Shown: positions 17,308 through 25,107 of the stretch, piece by piece | How the letters are laid out: each line of letters opens with the position of its first letter | Position numbering within the stretch: the stretch's first letter is position 1 | Origin: Promethearchaeota archaeon | GTDB lineage: Archaea > Asgardarchaeota > Lokiarchaeia > Sigynarchaeales > SOKP01 | Length of the DNA stretch: 33,291 nt | Direction: 5' to 3' | NCBI GenBank assembly: GCA_016839845.1 | Contig: JAEOTL010000466.1 | Location: 1 to 33,291, forward strand | Position numbers and translations under genes: made by a program | Notes under the pieces: generated by a model | What the model was told of the DNA's origin: nothing | Seen by the model: only the letters and a program-made list of their open reading frames with translations | Database searches by the model: none

Positions 17308-18339
17308 CTATTCGTCATCCTTATTTGGAATTTTAGGTAAAGGCTTTCTTCCTTTCATTGAAGAGGATTTAGGTGTCATAGCAGGCTTTTTTTTGGGAGC
17401 TGCCCTCGCTGTTGTAGGATTTTTCTTGGGTGCCGTCCTTGTTGCTGTGGGTTTCTTTTTTGGTGCAGATTTTTTCGGAGGAGTTTTTGACGGCCGAGTA
17501 ATTTCTTTTCCTTTTTTTTCTAAGACTTCTATAGCTTCTACGATCCCCTCTTTTTCATCAAAATACACTCTTAAAATATGATTAGAAAGTTCAATCATCT
17601 TTTTAGGAACTTTTTTCATAGGCTCCCACTCTATTTCTTCGATATCCTCACCAAAAACGTTAGCTGTTTTTGAAACTGCTGCAAATAGACTGTGACCAAG
17701 AATTAGATTCACCCTTTTACAGTTCTCGGGTATTTTAGATTTCAATATAGTATTTTTAATTTCCTCTTGTTTTTCTATCGATAAACCAGCAGCCGATAAT
17801 GTTTTTGGTGAATTTGAATATCGGGTAAAACTTTTTGATTTATATCCAGTTGGAGGAAGAGAGGATTTAACAAGATCTGTACTTGGGCGACTTGATGTTG
17901 GGGAAGAATAATTTTCTATCGGCTCATTCTTAGTTATTATGGGAGTCGTTGACTTTTCCATTTGTTCTCTATCAATATTTCTGATGTATATTAAATCTTC
18001 TAACCTTTCAGTTACTTCCATTGATTCCAATTGAAAGGCGTCCAAGAACTCAACGGGCTCATCCCCCGCATCAACAGAAACTATTTTACATCGGTGATAT
18101 CTCGAGTCTAGTCGGAGTTCTTGCTGAAGATCCTGAGCTACTCGGGAACTAATGAATCTCTTCCTTACTGGAGATTTTGGTCCCTTCCATATGAAAATTC
18201 TTCTGAGATCTTCTCGCACTATAACAAGGACTTGTTCAGGATACAGAGTTGATTCTAATTCTTGCTGTGTTATATTCAATTGCTTCCGTTCTCCTGAATC
18301 ATCCAATTCATAAACAAAAAAAGTTTCGTATTCCATCAT
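17308..18339 (-). CDS. Gelsolin-domain protein with Lys/Pro repeat tail
   Basis: A 343-residue protein with four parts. Residues about 33-102 match a gelsolin domain: EQVLVIVREDLRRIFIWKG, RVAQDL, then KIVSVDAGDEPVEFLDAF, where the WxG and the DEPxEFxxxF ending are characteristic. Residues about 125-185 are a Ser/Pro-rich linker. Residues about 186-275 form a second conserved-looking alpha/beta module (KRVNLILGHSLFAAVS, EWEPMKKVP, ILRVYFDEKEGIVEAIEVL) that I do not recognise. Residues 280-343 are a strongly basic tail with three 11-residue repeats of APKKxPTxxRx. Gelsolins cap or sever actin filaments, and Asgard archaea encode both actins and gelsolin-like proteins, so control of an actin cytoskeleton is the likely role. 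The tail could bind actin, nucleic acid or acidic lipid. The LURP-one-like gene lies upstream on the same strand, 193 bases away. Confidence 0.82.
   Translation of the reverse strand: MMEYETFFVYELDDSGERKQLNITQQELESTLYPEQVLVIVREDLRRIFIWKGPKSPVRKRFISSRVAQDLQQELRLDSRYHRCKIVSVDAGDEPVEFLDAFQLESMEVTERLEDLIYIRNIDREQMEKSTTPIITKNEPIENYSSPTSSRPSTDLVKSSLPPTGYKSKSFTRYSNSPKTLSAAGLSIEKQEEIKNTILKSKIPENCKRVNLILGHSLFAAVSKTANVFGEDIEEIEWEPMKKVPKKMIELSNHILRVYFDEKEGIVEAIEVLEKKGKEITRPSKTPPKKSAPKKKPTATRTAPKKNPTTARAAPKKKPAMTPKSSSMKGRKPLPKIPNKDDE
17368..17466 (-). repeat. Three 33-bp tandem repeats encoding APKKxPTxxRx
   Basis: Codons 292-324 of the gelsolin-like gene form three 11-residue units, APKKKPTATRT, APKKNPTTARA and APKKKPAMTPK. 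The DNA copies differ at third positions, so the duplication is not recent or the units are kept by selection on the protein. Confidence 0.7.
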
Positions 18340-18532
18340 ATCTATTCAATTGAACTATCGGTTAATAATATATGCCAGAAAACTTGGGTATATCTTTCCT
18401 TGCCAAGTTGATATGAATTTTCTATTCAATCGTACTTAGCTTAAAGAAAATATAAATTTTGTTAATAAAAATGTAAGCTATTATGGTTAGATCATCATCC
18501 TCTCCATAAAAAATTCGAAAAAAAGAAAATTG

Positions 18533-19240
18533 TTAGTAATCATGTAAAACATTATCAATAGAGAGAACAAATCCTAAGAGAATTCTTCGATCAGTTTCGT
18601 TATCAAGTATTCTTAGAGCATAGGTATCTTTGAAATCCATTAAACCTCCAAGGAAAACGTCTCTCCATCTGTCAGCTTTTTCTATTTCAGCGATTAAATT
18701 TCCCGACATATCAGTTACTTTATAAGACCACCCCATAAATTTACCTTGAGCTTCAAAATAACGAGTCCCATCAGGACCTTCTAAATAGAATTTTGGTCGG
18801 AATACTGATGTAATTTTTTTTTTAATTCTTGCAATTAAATTTCCATATGGATCTTTTAGATCCTGAGCTCCTCGAGCTGATACAATTTTGGCATGAATTG
18901 TTGCAGATAACGTGCCATCAACCTCCAATAATTCAACCCTACGTCGAATACTAAGGATGATTCTATTCATTCGGCCTATGATTTGATTATTCTCGTCAAG
19001 AATTTCACCGCTCCCCCAATCCCAGTATTTTTCTTTGAGAACATATAAATTACGTTGAGGATCGAATAATCCTCCGGGACGATTATAGGCTTGAAAGCCC
19101 ATTTTTGTTGTTGGAACTGAGGATGGCGTAGTTTCATTGCTTTTTGTATCATCAACTGAAGGTAAAGTAGCACCACACTTCTCACAATAGTTTTGGTTTT
19201 CTGGGTCCTTAACTTCTGCTCCACAATTATTACAATACAT
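18533..19240 (-). CDS. Zinc-ribbon plus LURP-one/tubby-like (scramblase-like) domain protein
   Basis: A 235-residue protein. The N terminus is a zinc ribbon (MYCNNCGAEV...YCEKCGATLP; C3, C6, C19, C22). After a Ser/Thr/Pro linker, residues about 60-235 resemble the LURP-one-related (LOR) fold, the same 12-stranded barrel as tubby C-terminal and phospholipid-scramblase proteins: RNLYVLKEKYWDWGSGEILDENNQIIGRM, IVSARGAQDLKDPYGNLIARIKKKI, FYLEGPDGTRYFEAQGKFMGWSYKVTD and ADRWRDVFLGGLMDFKDTYALRIL. The fold is a membrane-associated module in eukaryotes, but for LOR proteins the molecular function is not settled. There is no transmembrane helix. It lies upstream of the gelsolin-like gene on the same strand and divergent from the CDP-alcohol phosphotransferase gene, which suggests a membrane-related neighbourhood. 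Confidence 0.78.
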   Translation of the reverse strand: MYCNNCGAEVKDPENQNYCEKCGATLPSVDDTKSNETTPSSVPTTKMGFQAYNRPGGLFDPQRNLYVLKEKYWDWGSGEILDENNQIIGRMNRIILSIRRRVELLEVDGTLSATIHAKIVSARGAQDLKDPYGNLIARIKKKITSVFRPKFYLEGPDGTRYFEAQGKFMGWSYKVTDMSGNLIAEIEKADRWRDVFLGGLMDFKDTYALRILDNETDRRILLGFVLSIDNVLHDY

Positions 19241-19398
19241 ATTTTTTTCCCTTAATAATGATCTTATGCTACAAATGGTATCTTGCTTTTTTAAAGTTTA
19301 GGATGGAGAACAAAAGAAAGATTCCCTCACGAAAATATTTTAATTGAATAGGAGTTAATTAATATTAATATAGACTAAACGTAAAATAGGAACATTAA

Positions 19399-20172
19399 AT
19401 GTCAATTAGCATCCCGAAATTATTGAAGCTTAAGGACTATATCACTCTTATAGGATCTGCCCTTGGAATTGTTGCGCTAATTTGTGCATGTCTTGGGTTT
19501 AATCGTCGTGAATATATTTCTGTAGGTTTTTTTTTAGTCACATTAACTCTTGGTACAGATATGATTGATGGATATATTGCCCGTAAAACAAAAACCGATA
19601 ATGATATTGGGCGGGAGTTGGATTCGTTGAGCGATTCTTTAACATTCGGAATAGCACCCGCAATTTTAACATTCCAAGCATTTAGAACAGAAACTATTTA
19701 TGATATTTTTTTGATAATTGGGGCAGTATGTTTTGCGTATGGAGCAATTCTCAGACTAGCACGGTTTAATATTTCTGAAATTCCCGGTTATACAGGAGTT
19801 CCAACTCCTGTAAGTGCTATTCTATTAATTTTATATTTCTATGCAAATTATTTCTATGCATTCGGGAGAGGAGGTATTTCATATCCTTTTCCTGTGTTTG
19901 CGAACTATTTGATACCTTTTTTAATGATATTAATTGCTTGGTTTAATATTACAACTCATGTACGGTTTGGGAAAAAAGATAGAACTACTTACGTTGCAAC
20001 TATGGTTCTTACTCCTCTTTGCCCAGTTTTAGGGATAATAGGATTGCTCAACCCAAACTTCATAATTTCTACTATAGTTTCTATTACTTTTATTATATTG
20101 TTTGCTTTATTTATCATATTTATTATTCGTGGGTTCCTACAAGAAATCTTTAAAAAACGAGAAAATAATTGA
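19399..20172 (+). CDS. pssA: CDP-alcohol phosphatidyltransferase, probable archaetidylserine synthase
   Basis: A 257-residue integral membrane enzyme of the CDP-alcohol phosphotransferase family. The full signature DxxDGxxAR...GxxxDxxxD is present (D54, D57, G58, A61, R62, G71, D75, D79), providing the metal and CDP site. Six or more hydrophobic segments are visible, including SALGIVALICACLGF and NFIISTIVSITFIILFALFIIFII. The PssA-type run SDSLTFGIAPAIL after the motif and the VPTPVSA stretch point to serine as acceptor, giving archaetidylserine from CDP-archaeol; inositol phosphate or glycerol phosphate as acceptor cannot be excluded by motif alone. The start ATG at 19399 has AGGAA about 10 bases upstream. 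Its stop is followed by a small inverted repeat and T-run shared with the convergent gene. Confidence 0.88.
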   Translation: MSISIPKLLKLKDYITLIGSALGIVALICACLGFNRREYISVGFFLVTLTLGTDMIDGYIARKTKTDNDIGRELDSLSDSLTFGIAPAILTFQAFRTETIYDIFLIIGAVCFAYGAILRLARFNISEIPGYTGVPTPVSAILLILYFYANYFYAFGRGGISYPFPVFANYLIPFLMILIAWFNITTHVRFGKKDRTTYVATMVLTPLCPVLGIIGLLNPNFIISTIVSITFIILFALFIIFIIRGFLQEIFKKRENN

Positions 20173-20186
20173 GGTATTATAAAAGA

Positions 20187-20216
20187 AGAGTGCTAGCTCT
20201 AAATTAATTTTTTTTT
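20187..20216 (+). terminator. Hairpin-like repeat and T-run after pssA
   Basis: AGAG-TGCTAG-CTCT (20187-20200) is followed by nine T residues (20208-20216). The T-run lies inside the 3' end of the convergent coiled-coil gene, so the terminator overlaps antisense coding sequence. Confidence 0.4.
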
Positions 20217-22154
20217 CCAATCTTCAACGTTTTCCATTATTTGTTTAATATCATTCTCGTCAAGTTTTGTACTGATAAACCTGTAATGATTTATTACGTT
20301 TCTTAATTTATGCAGAGTAACTGAAAAGCCCCTTTTCTCTAATATAAGATCAGCCACCTTTTGTAATTCAAGACTAAATTCTTCACCATTCATGTTGTTT
20401 ATTTTTTGTATTAAGTTGTTGAAAGATGAGTTAATAACTATTCCCTCTTCTCCTCCTGTTTTGAGTGCTGGTACGTCAGTAGATCTTATTTTCTCTTGTA
20501 ACGTCTGTTTAATTTCTTCAATCTGTTCTTCGGGTTTAGGAAAACTTGTCTTGAATGTCTGGGGCATTTGAACAGTGTTTTTTTCAGTTTTTTTTGTTAG
20601 AAATTTTCTAACTTGGGTAGTCTGAGCTTTAGGGCTTGTAATTGGTTTGACGCTCCTAAACTTACCGGATTTTGAAGAAGCTTCTGATTTAAAAGACGGT
20701 TGCGTCTTTTGAGAAGCTTGATATGAATCTGAATAAGCTTCTTCCCAAAATTTCCGAACGACAGGTTCTAACAATTCAATAATTGGTTCGAAATTACTTC
20801 CTATTCCCATAAAATCTTTTAATGGATCGTTAGCTCCTCCTTGGACAACCCCTAGTGATAAATAGTCTGAATCTCCCTTTAAAATAATCAAGTTTTCATT
20901 TTTGAGTGTTTTATATATTAAATTTGAAATATTCTTGAATTTCTTAACACTGCTATTCGTATGAGGTTCTGACGCTGCGACTCTAATTTTCAAGCTACGA
21001 GTAATATTGTCAAATATTTCAGCTGATAAATGATTTTCAAGTTTAGGAATAATAATCGTTAATTCTTTCTCACAGGTGGATAATAATTTTTGAATTTCTT
21101 CATTCACTTTTGCCACACTGTTGATTGTCCATATATTTGATACACTATTACCTGCTGTTGAAGTTATTCTATGGTAGTAATCTTTCATAAGATCTTCAGC
21201 AGGGCGATTTAAACCCGATATTTGATCAATTGAGTTTTGAATTACCTCATCTAAATTTTCTGCTATCTTGATCTCGAAATTATTCATTTCTTTCGAAAGC
21301 TGGTCATCATTTTTTTTTATCAAATTATGGATTTTATTCATTTTTAATTCAAAATTATTCAACATATCCAAAAGGATTAATTTAAAATCGTCACGATATT
21401 GAAAAGTGTTGTTAATCAATGTTTCCATAGGTTTAGAGGCACTATCAAATTTTTCTTCAATTATCTCATGTAAATCTCGAGAAAAATCTTGGGCTTTTCT
21501 ATCCAATTTTTTTTTGAATTTGTTTTCAAGAATCTTGACTACTTCCTGTTTTTGCTTTTTTAAGTCTAAAGCTTTGATTTCTTCTGTAATTTCAGATTGA
21601 ATCCTCGAAATCTCTTTCATTAAGTTTGCAAATTGAGTTTGAGTAATAATCTTGATCTGTTGATTTAGTTCCGTTAAACCTGTTTTTACTTTCTTCAGTT
21701 CTTCCATTCCCTCAACCGCATCTTCTACTTCTTTTTTTTCGATTATGATATCCTCATTAATATCCTTTTTCATTTCTTGAAATGATTTGAGAATCAGGTC
21801 TAATTGGATTGGGTTATTTTGTTGAAACATCTGTTTAATCGTGTTTATCATCAATTCATGAATTGAATCCTTAATACTACCAAGATTCAAATTGATGTTT
21901 TCATAATAATTTATAATTGGGAATATAGGTGGAATTGGTTGATAAGATAAAAGCGTCTTTTGACTTGAAGGTTTTATTTGTAACAACAATCCCCCACTGA
22001 CAAGTTGATTCATATTTTTTTCAAATTCCTCTTTAGATAAATTTGGAGCGAGGGAGAGAAGTTCGTTATACGTGAGGGCAAATTTTCCTAAGGAACTAAG
22101 GTAAATTCTGATTGCACTATCTGAAAGCTGCAATTTCTTTAAAAATACTTCCAC
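20199..22154 (-). CDS. Winged-helix, coiled-coil, TrmB-like protein
   Basis: A 651-residue protein. Residues 1-75 look like a winged helix (SDSAIRIYLSSLG, LTYNELLSLAPNLSKEEFEKNMNQLVSGGLLLQI), close to archaeal TrmB-type regulators. Residues about 90-340 are a long helical, heptad-rich coiled coil. Residues about 355-480 (ELTIIIPKLENHLSAEIF, LKIRVAASEPHTN, NLIILKGDSDYLSLGVVQG, FEPIIELLEPVVRKFWEEA) resemble the phospholipase-D-like sensor domain of TrmB, without catalytic HxK motifs. A Ser/Lys/Gln-rich linker leads to a helical C-terminal domain (about 560-651). The GTG start at 22152-22154 is fixed by AGGTGA (22162-22167) seven bases upstream. The long coiled coil is unusual for a plain transcription factor and could be a scaffold. 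It is divergent from the first vWA-RING-like gene, so the two may share control. Confidence 0.75.
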   Translation of the reverse strand: MEVFLKKLQLSDSAIRIYLSSLGKFALTYNELLSLAPNLSKEEFEKNMNQLVSGGLLLQIKPSSQKTLLSYQPIPPIFPIINYYENINLNLGSIKDSIHELMINTIKQMFQQNNPIQLDLILKSFQEMKKDINEDIIIEKKEVEDAVEGMEELKKVKTGLTELNQQIKIITQTQFANLMKEISRIQSEITEEIKALDLKKQKQEVVKILENKFKKKLDRKAQDFSRDLHEIIEEKFDSASKPMETLINNTFQYRDDFKLILLDMLNNFELKMNKIHNLIKKNDDQLSKEMNNFEIKIAENLDEVIQNSIDQISGLNRPAEDLMKDYYHRITSTAGNSVSNIWTINSVAKVNEEIQKLLSTCEKELTIIIPKLENHLSAEIFDNITRSLKIRVAASEPHTNSSVKKFKNISNLIYKTLKNENLIILKGDSDYLSLGVVQGGANDPLKDFMGIGSNFEPIIELLEPVVRKFWEEAYSDSYQASQKTQPSFKSEASSKSGKFRSVKPITSPKAQTTQVRKFLTKKTEKNTVQMPQTFKTSFPKPEEQIEEIKQTLQEKIRSTDVPALKTGGEEGIVINSSFNNLIQKINNMNGEEFSLELQKVADLILEKRGFSVTLHKLRNVINHYRFISTKLDENDIKQIMENVEDWKKKLI

Positions 22155-22161
22155 CTATTCG

Positions 22162-22167
22162 TCACCT
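22162..22167 (-). promoter_or_regulatory. Ribosome binding site deciding a GTG start
   Basis: On the minus strand this reads AGGTGA, a full match to the archaeal anti-Shine-Dalgarno, seven bases before the GTG at 22152-22154. It confirms a GTG start for the coiled-coil protein. Confidence 0.75.
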
Positions 22168-22321
22168 AAACAAATCACTTATTATTGCGTGTCTTATATA
22201 AATCTATAAGCCTTATGAATTTTTATTTGTATTTATTAAAATATTTAAGGATGTTCTATTATTATGATTAATAATAACATTCCTTATATCTGTTGACTAA
22301 TTTTTCATGTAAGTGAAAGAG

Positions 22322-23653
22322 ATGAAAGAAGATATCTATTTTTACCTTGATTTAACAAAGGATATATTGAAAAAAAAAGAGATTATTAAAGCTGTTAAGT
22401 ACTACATTGATGAAAAGAATAAAATGAGTGTTCATGGTCATTATTCTTTACTCATTTTCCAGGAAGAAGGAAATCCAATCTTTATTACTGATAAAAAGGA
22501 CGCGGGGATTATTACAAACTCTATTGAAGAAAATTGGAAACTTAGACCAAAAACTCAGAGTTATTTTGAAAATGGTTTATTCTATATCTTCTCCTTTATT
22601 GCCGAAACAGTAAGAAAAAAGTCTAAGTTTAACAGAATCATAATTATTACAGATACTCCCTCTGATCTGTCTGAAGGTTATCAAGAAGCCTTGTTTAATC
22701 TGGTTTCAAAAATAAAAAATTTCCCAACTTTTATTGATATTATTCGAATATCGGAGGGGGATAATCGATTCTTCAGTGATGATGTCAAATTGAACATGTT
22801 AGCTAGTGATACGAAAGGAGGGATTTTTTACCTTCAAGATAAAAAGGAGTTTTCCGCTATCATTAAAAAACTCGTAAAAACAAAACAGTTTACAAGCACT
22901 TTTATTGATAAGCCAGATCGGATTAAAATTACCACGGAGGATTATGCATTTTATAACCAATTGGCTAAATCACTGAAAAAACCAATACAATCTGAGGAAT
23001 CCCCGGTGTGCTACTTATGTAAGGAGGAACTTTGTCCTATATGCTCTGATGCATATGATATTCCATTAATCTGTGAAGATTGTAATTCTGGTTTTCACAA
23101 TTGTTGTATTACAAATTATACAATTAATCATAATATAGGGATCCCAAATATCCTTAGGTGCCCCTCTTGTGATGTTCTCCTCAAAATTGACGAAGATGAA
23201 ATCATTAGCGTTTCTGGTGAAGTAGAAGTCAGCACGGTCAAGGAATATATGAAGACTGAGGTTTTAGATTCATTAACCCGAAATCGCCCTACAGTTCAAC
23301 CCCTTCCATCATCTAGTTCTATAACTACACCTACAGATAACTTAATAGCTCCCCCTATCTCGTCACCAGAGGATACTTATACTGACGATAACTCAGCAAA
23401 AACTGTTCGAATTGGAGGTTTTTTTGGGAAAATGTACACAGTTAAAAAAATTGGTGATAAAATTGTGTATGAAAAAGTGACAAAACAAGCAACTTTCAAA
23501 CCCTCATCACCCACCTCACAAGCTATTTCTACCCCAAATAGTAAAAAAACTGCAGAAAAATCCCCTACTTTCAGTATTTGCCCACAATGTGGAAGACAAG
23601 TCAACCCAAACATAAATGATAAATGTCTTAACTGTGGGTTTAAGATAAAATAA
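22322..23653 (+). CDS. vWA-like, RING-like (C4HC3) and zinc-ribbon protein, copy 1
   Basis: A 443-residue protein from ATG 22322 (a GTG at 22313 would add three residues but GTGA then serves better as ribosome binding site). Counting from the GTG, residues about 6-190 resemble a von Willebrand A fold: FYLDLTKDILK as strand 1 with a degenerate MIDAS, HYSLLIFQ, and RIIIITDTPSDL. Residues 233-286 hold a zinc finger: an extra CxxC, then C241-x2-C-x9-C-x2-C-x4-H-x2-C-x17-C-x2-C286. The C4HC3 order, with FHNCCITNY before RCPSC, recalls the RING variants of Nse1 and FANCL, and also PHD fingers. A low-complexity Ser/Thr/Pro linker carries a short motif VRIGGFFGK, and the C terminus is a zinc ribbon (CPQCGRQV...CLNCGF). 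The next gene is a paralogue. A ubiquitin-ligase-type scaffold is a hypothesis; no partner is seen nearby. Confidence 0.75.
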   Translation: MKEDIYFYLDLTKDILKKKEIIKAVKYYIDEKNKMSVHGHYSLLIFQEEGNPIFITDKKDAGIITNSIEENWKLRPKTQSYFENGLFYIFSFIAETVRKKSKFNRIIIITDTPSDLSEGYQEALFNLVSKIKNFPTFIDIIRISEGDNRFFSDDVKLNMLASDTKGGIFYLQDKKEFSAIIKKLVKTKQFTSTFIDKPDRIKITTEDYAFYNQLAKSLKKPIQSEESPVCYLCKEELCPICSDAYDIPLICEDCNSGFHNCCITNYTINHNIGIPNILRCPSCDVLLKIDEDEIISVSGEVEVSTVKEYMKTEVLDSLTRNRPTVQPLPSSSSITTPTDNLIAPPISSPEDTYTDDNSAKTVRIGGFFGKMYTVKKIGDKIVYEKVTKQATFKPSSPTSQAISTPNSKKTAEKSPTFSICPQCGRQVNPNINDKCLNCGFKIK

Positions 23654-23778
23654 CTTCTTAATAATAAATTAATAAAGACTCAGTGCGTATAATAAATAAA
23701 AATAAATACCTTTTTCACCATTATACTTTTATAATTTGTAGGTTTTTTCAAAGATTCAAATCGGACTAAATCATAAAG

Positions 23779-25107
23779 ATGTTAACGGGAGCAAATGTTA
23801 TAAACTCAGAGGAATTCATCTTCTATATTGATCTTTCAACGAATTTTCTTAAAAAGAAATCTGTAGTGAAGGCTATCAGCTCATTCATGAAGGAAAAAGA
23901 GAAATTTAATGCGTTGAGCTCCTATGGATTAGTAATCTTCCAAAATGATGATAATCCAATAAGTGAATATGACATAAAAGATTCCGAAGCTGTTCTTACT
24001 GCGTTAAATAATGCGTGGGAATCACGAGAAGTTAATCAAAGTTTTTTGGAAAATGGATTGTACGAAATTCTTGCCTATATTTTCAGAAAAAGCAGAGATA
24101 ATCGGAAAAATTATCGTATAATAATCATTTCAGATGCACCGAGTAAATTGGAGGAGGATTATTACAACGCACTTTATGATTTATTAATAAAAGCAAAGAA
24201 ATTCTCAGCCTTTATTGATATAATTCGTGTTGGAGAAGAGAAATTTTACGAAGATGACGTTAAATTAAAGGTCATTTCAAGTGAAACTTATGGTGGGATG
24301 TTTTATTGCCAAGACGAGAAGTTGTTACAAAATATTTTAGGTTCCTTAGTACAAACTAAGAAAGAATTTAAAGTTCTTAACACAGAAGACCAAGATCAGG
24401 TATTAAAGGAAGATAAAGTATTTTACGAGCGATTAGCTGTAGATCTTATTAGCCTTTCGGCTGATGACGAAGAAATATGCTCGATATGTGAACAGGAATT
24501 ATGTCCTATCTGTGAGGTTCATTCTGACGAGATACATAAATGTTTCAATTGTAACACAAAATTCCATAGTTGTTGCGCTGCAAAATATTCCCTCGCTAGA
24601 AATATTGGATTCAAGCATTTATTTAGATGCCCGCAATGTCAAACTTTACTGAAAATAGACGAGGATTATGTAAACTTGGTTTATGAAGAAGAATTGGAAG
24701 AAGACATAACGGGAACTGAAATAGAAGAACATGATTTAACGGAAATTCCTCAACAGACTGAATTCATGCAAGAACAACCTTATGAAGAACCGCGAGCTGA
24801 AGAGGAATTTTATGAGGAATTAAGCCCCGACGAAAGTGTAGGGTTACCGCAACCTCCTTCAGAAGTTACTAGAAAAGTAAAAGTAGGGGGCTTTTTTGGC
24901 AAGGAAGTTGAGGTTAAGATAAATAATAGTCTAACACCAGTAGAGGTCACTCAAACTATTAAAGAGGAATCAGAAGAAACAGTATCAATAACAACCTTAA
25001 AACCTCCTAGAAAAAGAGGAACAGCAACAATAAAATTATGCAAGATTTGTGGGGCTACTCTACAGAATACAAAAAACTGTCCGATGTGTGGGGCTCGAAC
25101 AGATTAA
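23779..25107 (+). CDS. vWA-like, RING-like (C4HC3) and zinc-ribbon protein, copy 2
   Basis: A 442-residue paralogue of the preceding protein with the same order of parts: vWA-like domain (FIFYIDLSTNFLKKK, YGLVIFQ, RIIIISDAPSKL), zinc finger at 234-287 with the identical spacing C-x2-C-x9-C-x2-C-x4-H-x2-C-x17-C-x2-C plus the extra CxxC before it, an acidic linker (many Glu, unlike the Ser/Thr-rich linker of copy 1), the conserved VKVGGFFGK, and a C-terminal zinc ribbon (CKICGATL...CPMCGAR). The FHSCCAAKY run before FRCPQC is especially like Nse1-type RING fingers. The duplication is old, since identity is confined to motif blocks. Copy 2 keeps a better MIDAS start (DLSTN versus DLTKD), although neither is a full DxSxS. 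A TATA-like TTTTATAAT lies near 23730. Its stop overlaps that of the convergent PH-like gene by four bases. Confidence 0.75.
   Translation: MLTGANVINSEEFIFYIDLSTNFLKKKSVVKAISSFMKEKEKFNALSSYGLVIFQNDDNPISEYDIKDSEAVLTALNNAWESREVNQSFLENGLYEILAYIFRKSRDNRKNYRIIIISDAPSKLEEDYYNALYDLLIKAKKFSAFIDIIRVGEEKFYEDDVKLKVISSETYGGMFYCQDEKLLQNILGSLVQTKKEFKVLNTEDQDQVLKEDKVFYERLAVDLISLSADDEEICSICEQELCPICEVHSDEIHKCFNCNTKFHSCCAAKYSLARNIGFKHLFRCPQCQTLLKIDEDYVNLVYEEELEEDITGTEIEEHDLTEIPQQTEFMQEQPYEEPRAEEEFYEELSPDESVGLPQPPSEVTRKVKVGGFFGKEVEVKINNSLTPVEVTQTIKEESEETVSITTLKPPRKRGTATIKLCKICGATLQNTKNCPMCGARTD

Noticed and set aside
17393..17581. Plus-strand frame that looks like a small hydrophobic membrane protein (repeated AVVGFFLG)
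   Set aside because: It is the antisense reading of the Lys/Pro/Ala repeat tail of the gelsolin-like gene; Lys codons read backwards give Phe/Leu.
22322..25107. TFIIH p44/p34-type (vWA plus C4 RING) identity for the tandem pair
   Set aside because: The combination of vWA-like domain and zinc finger is similar, but the finger spacing is C4HC3 with an extra CxxC, and the order and terminal zinc ribbon differ; it fits Nse1/FANCL-type fingers better.
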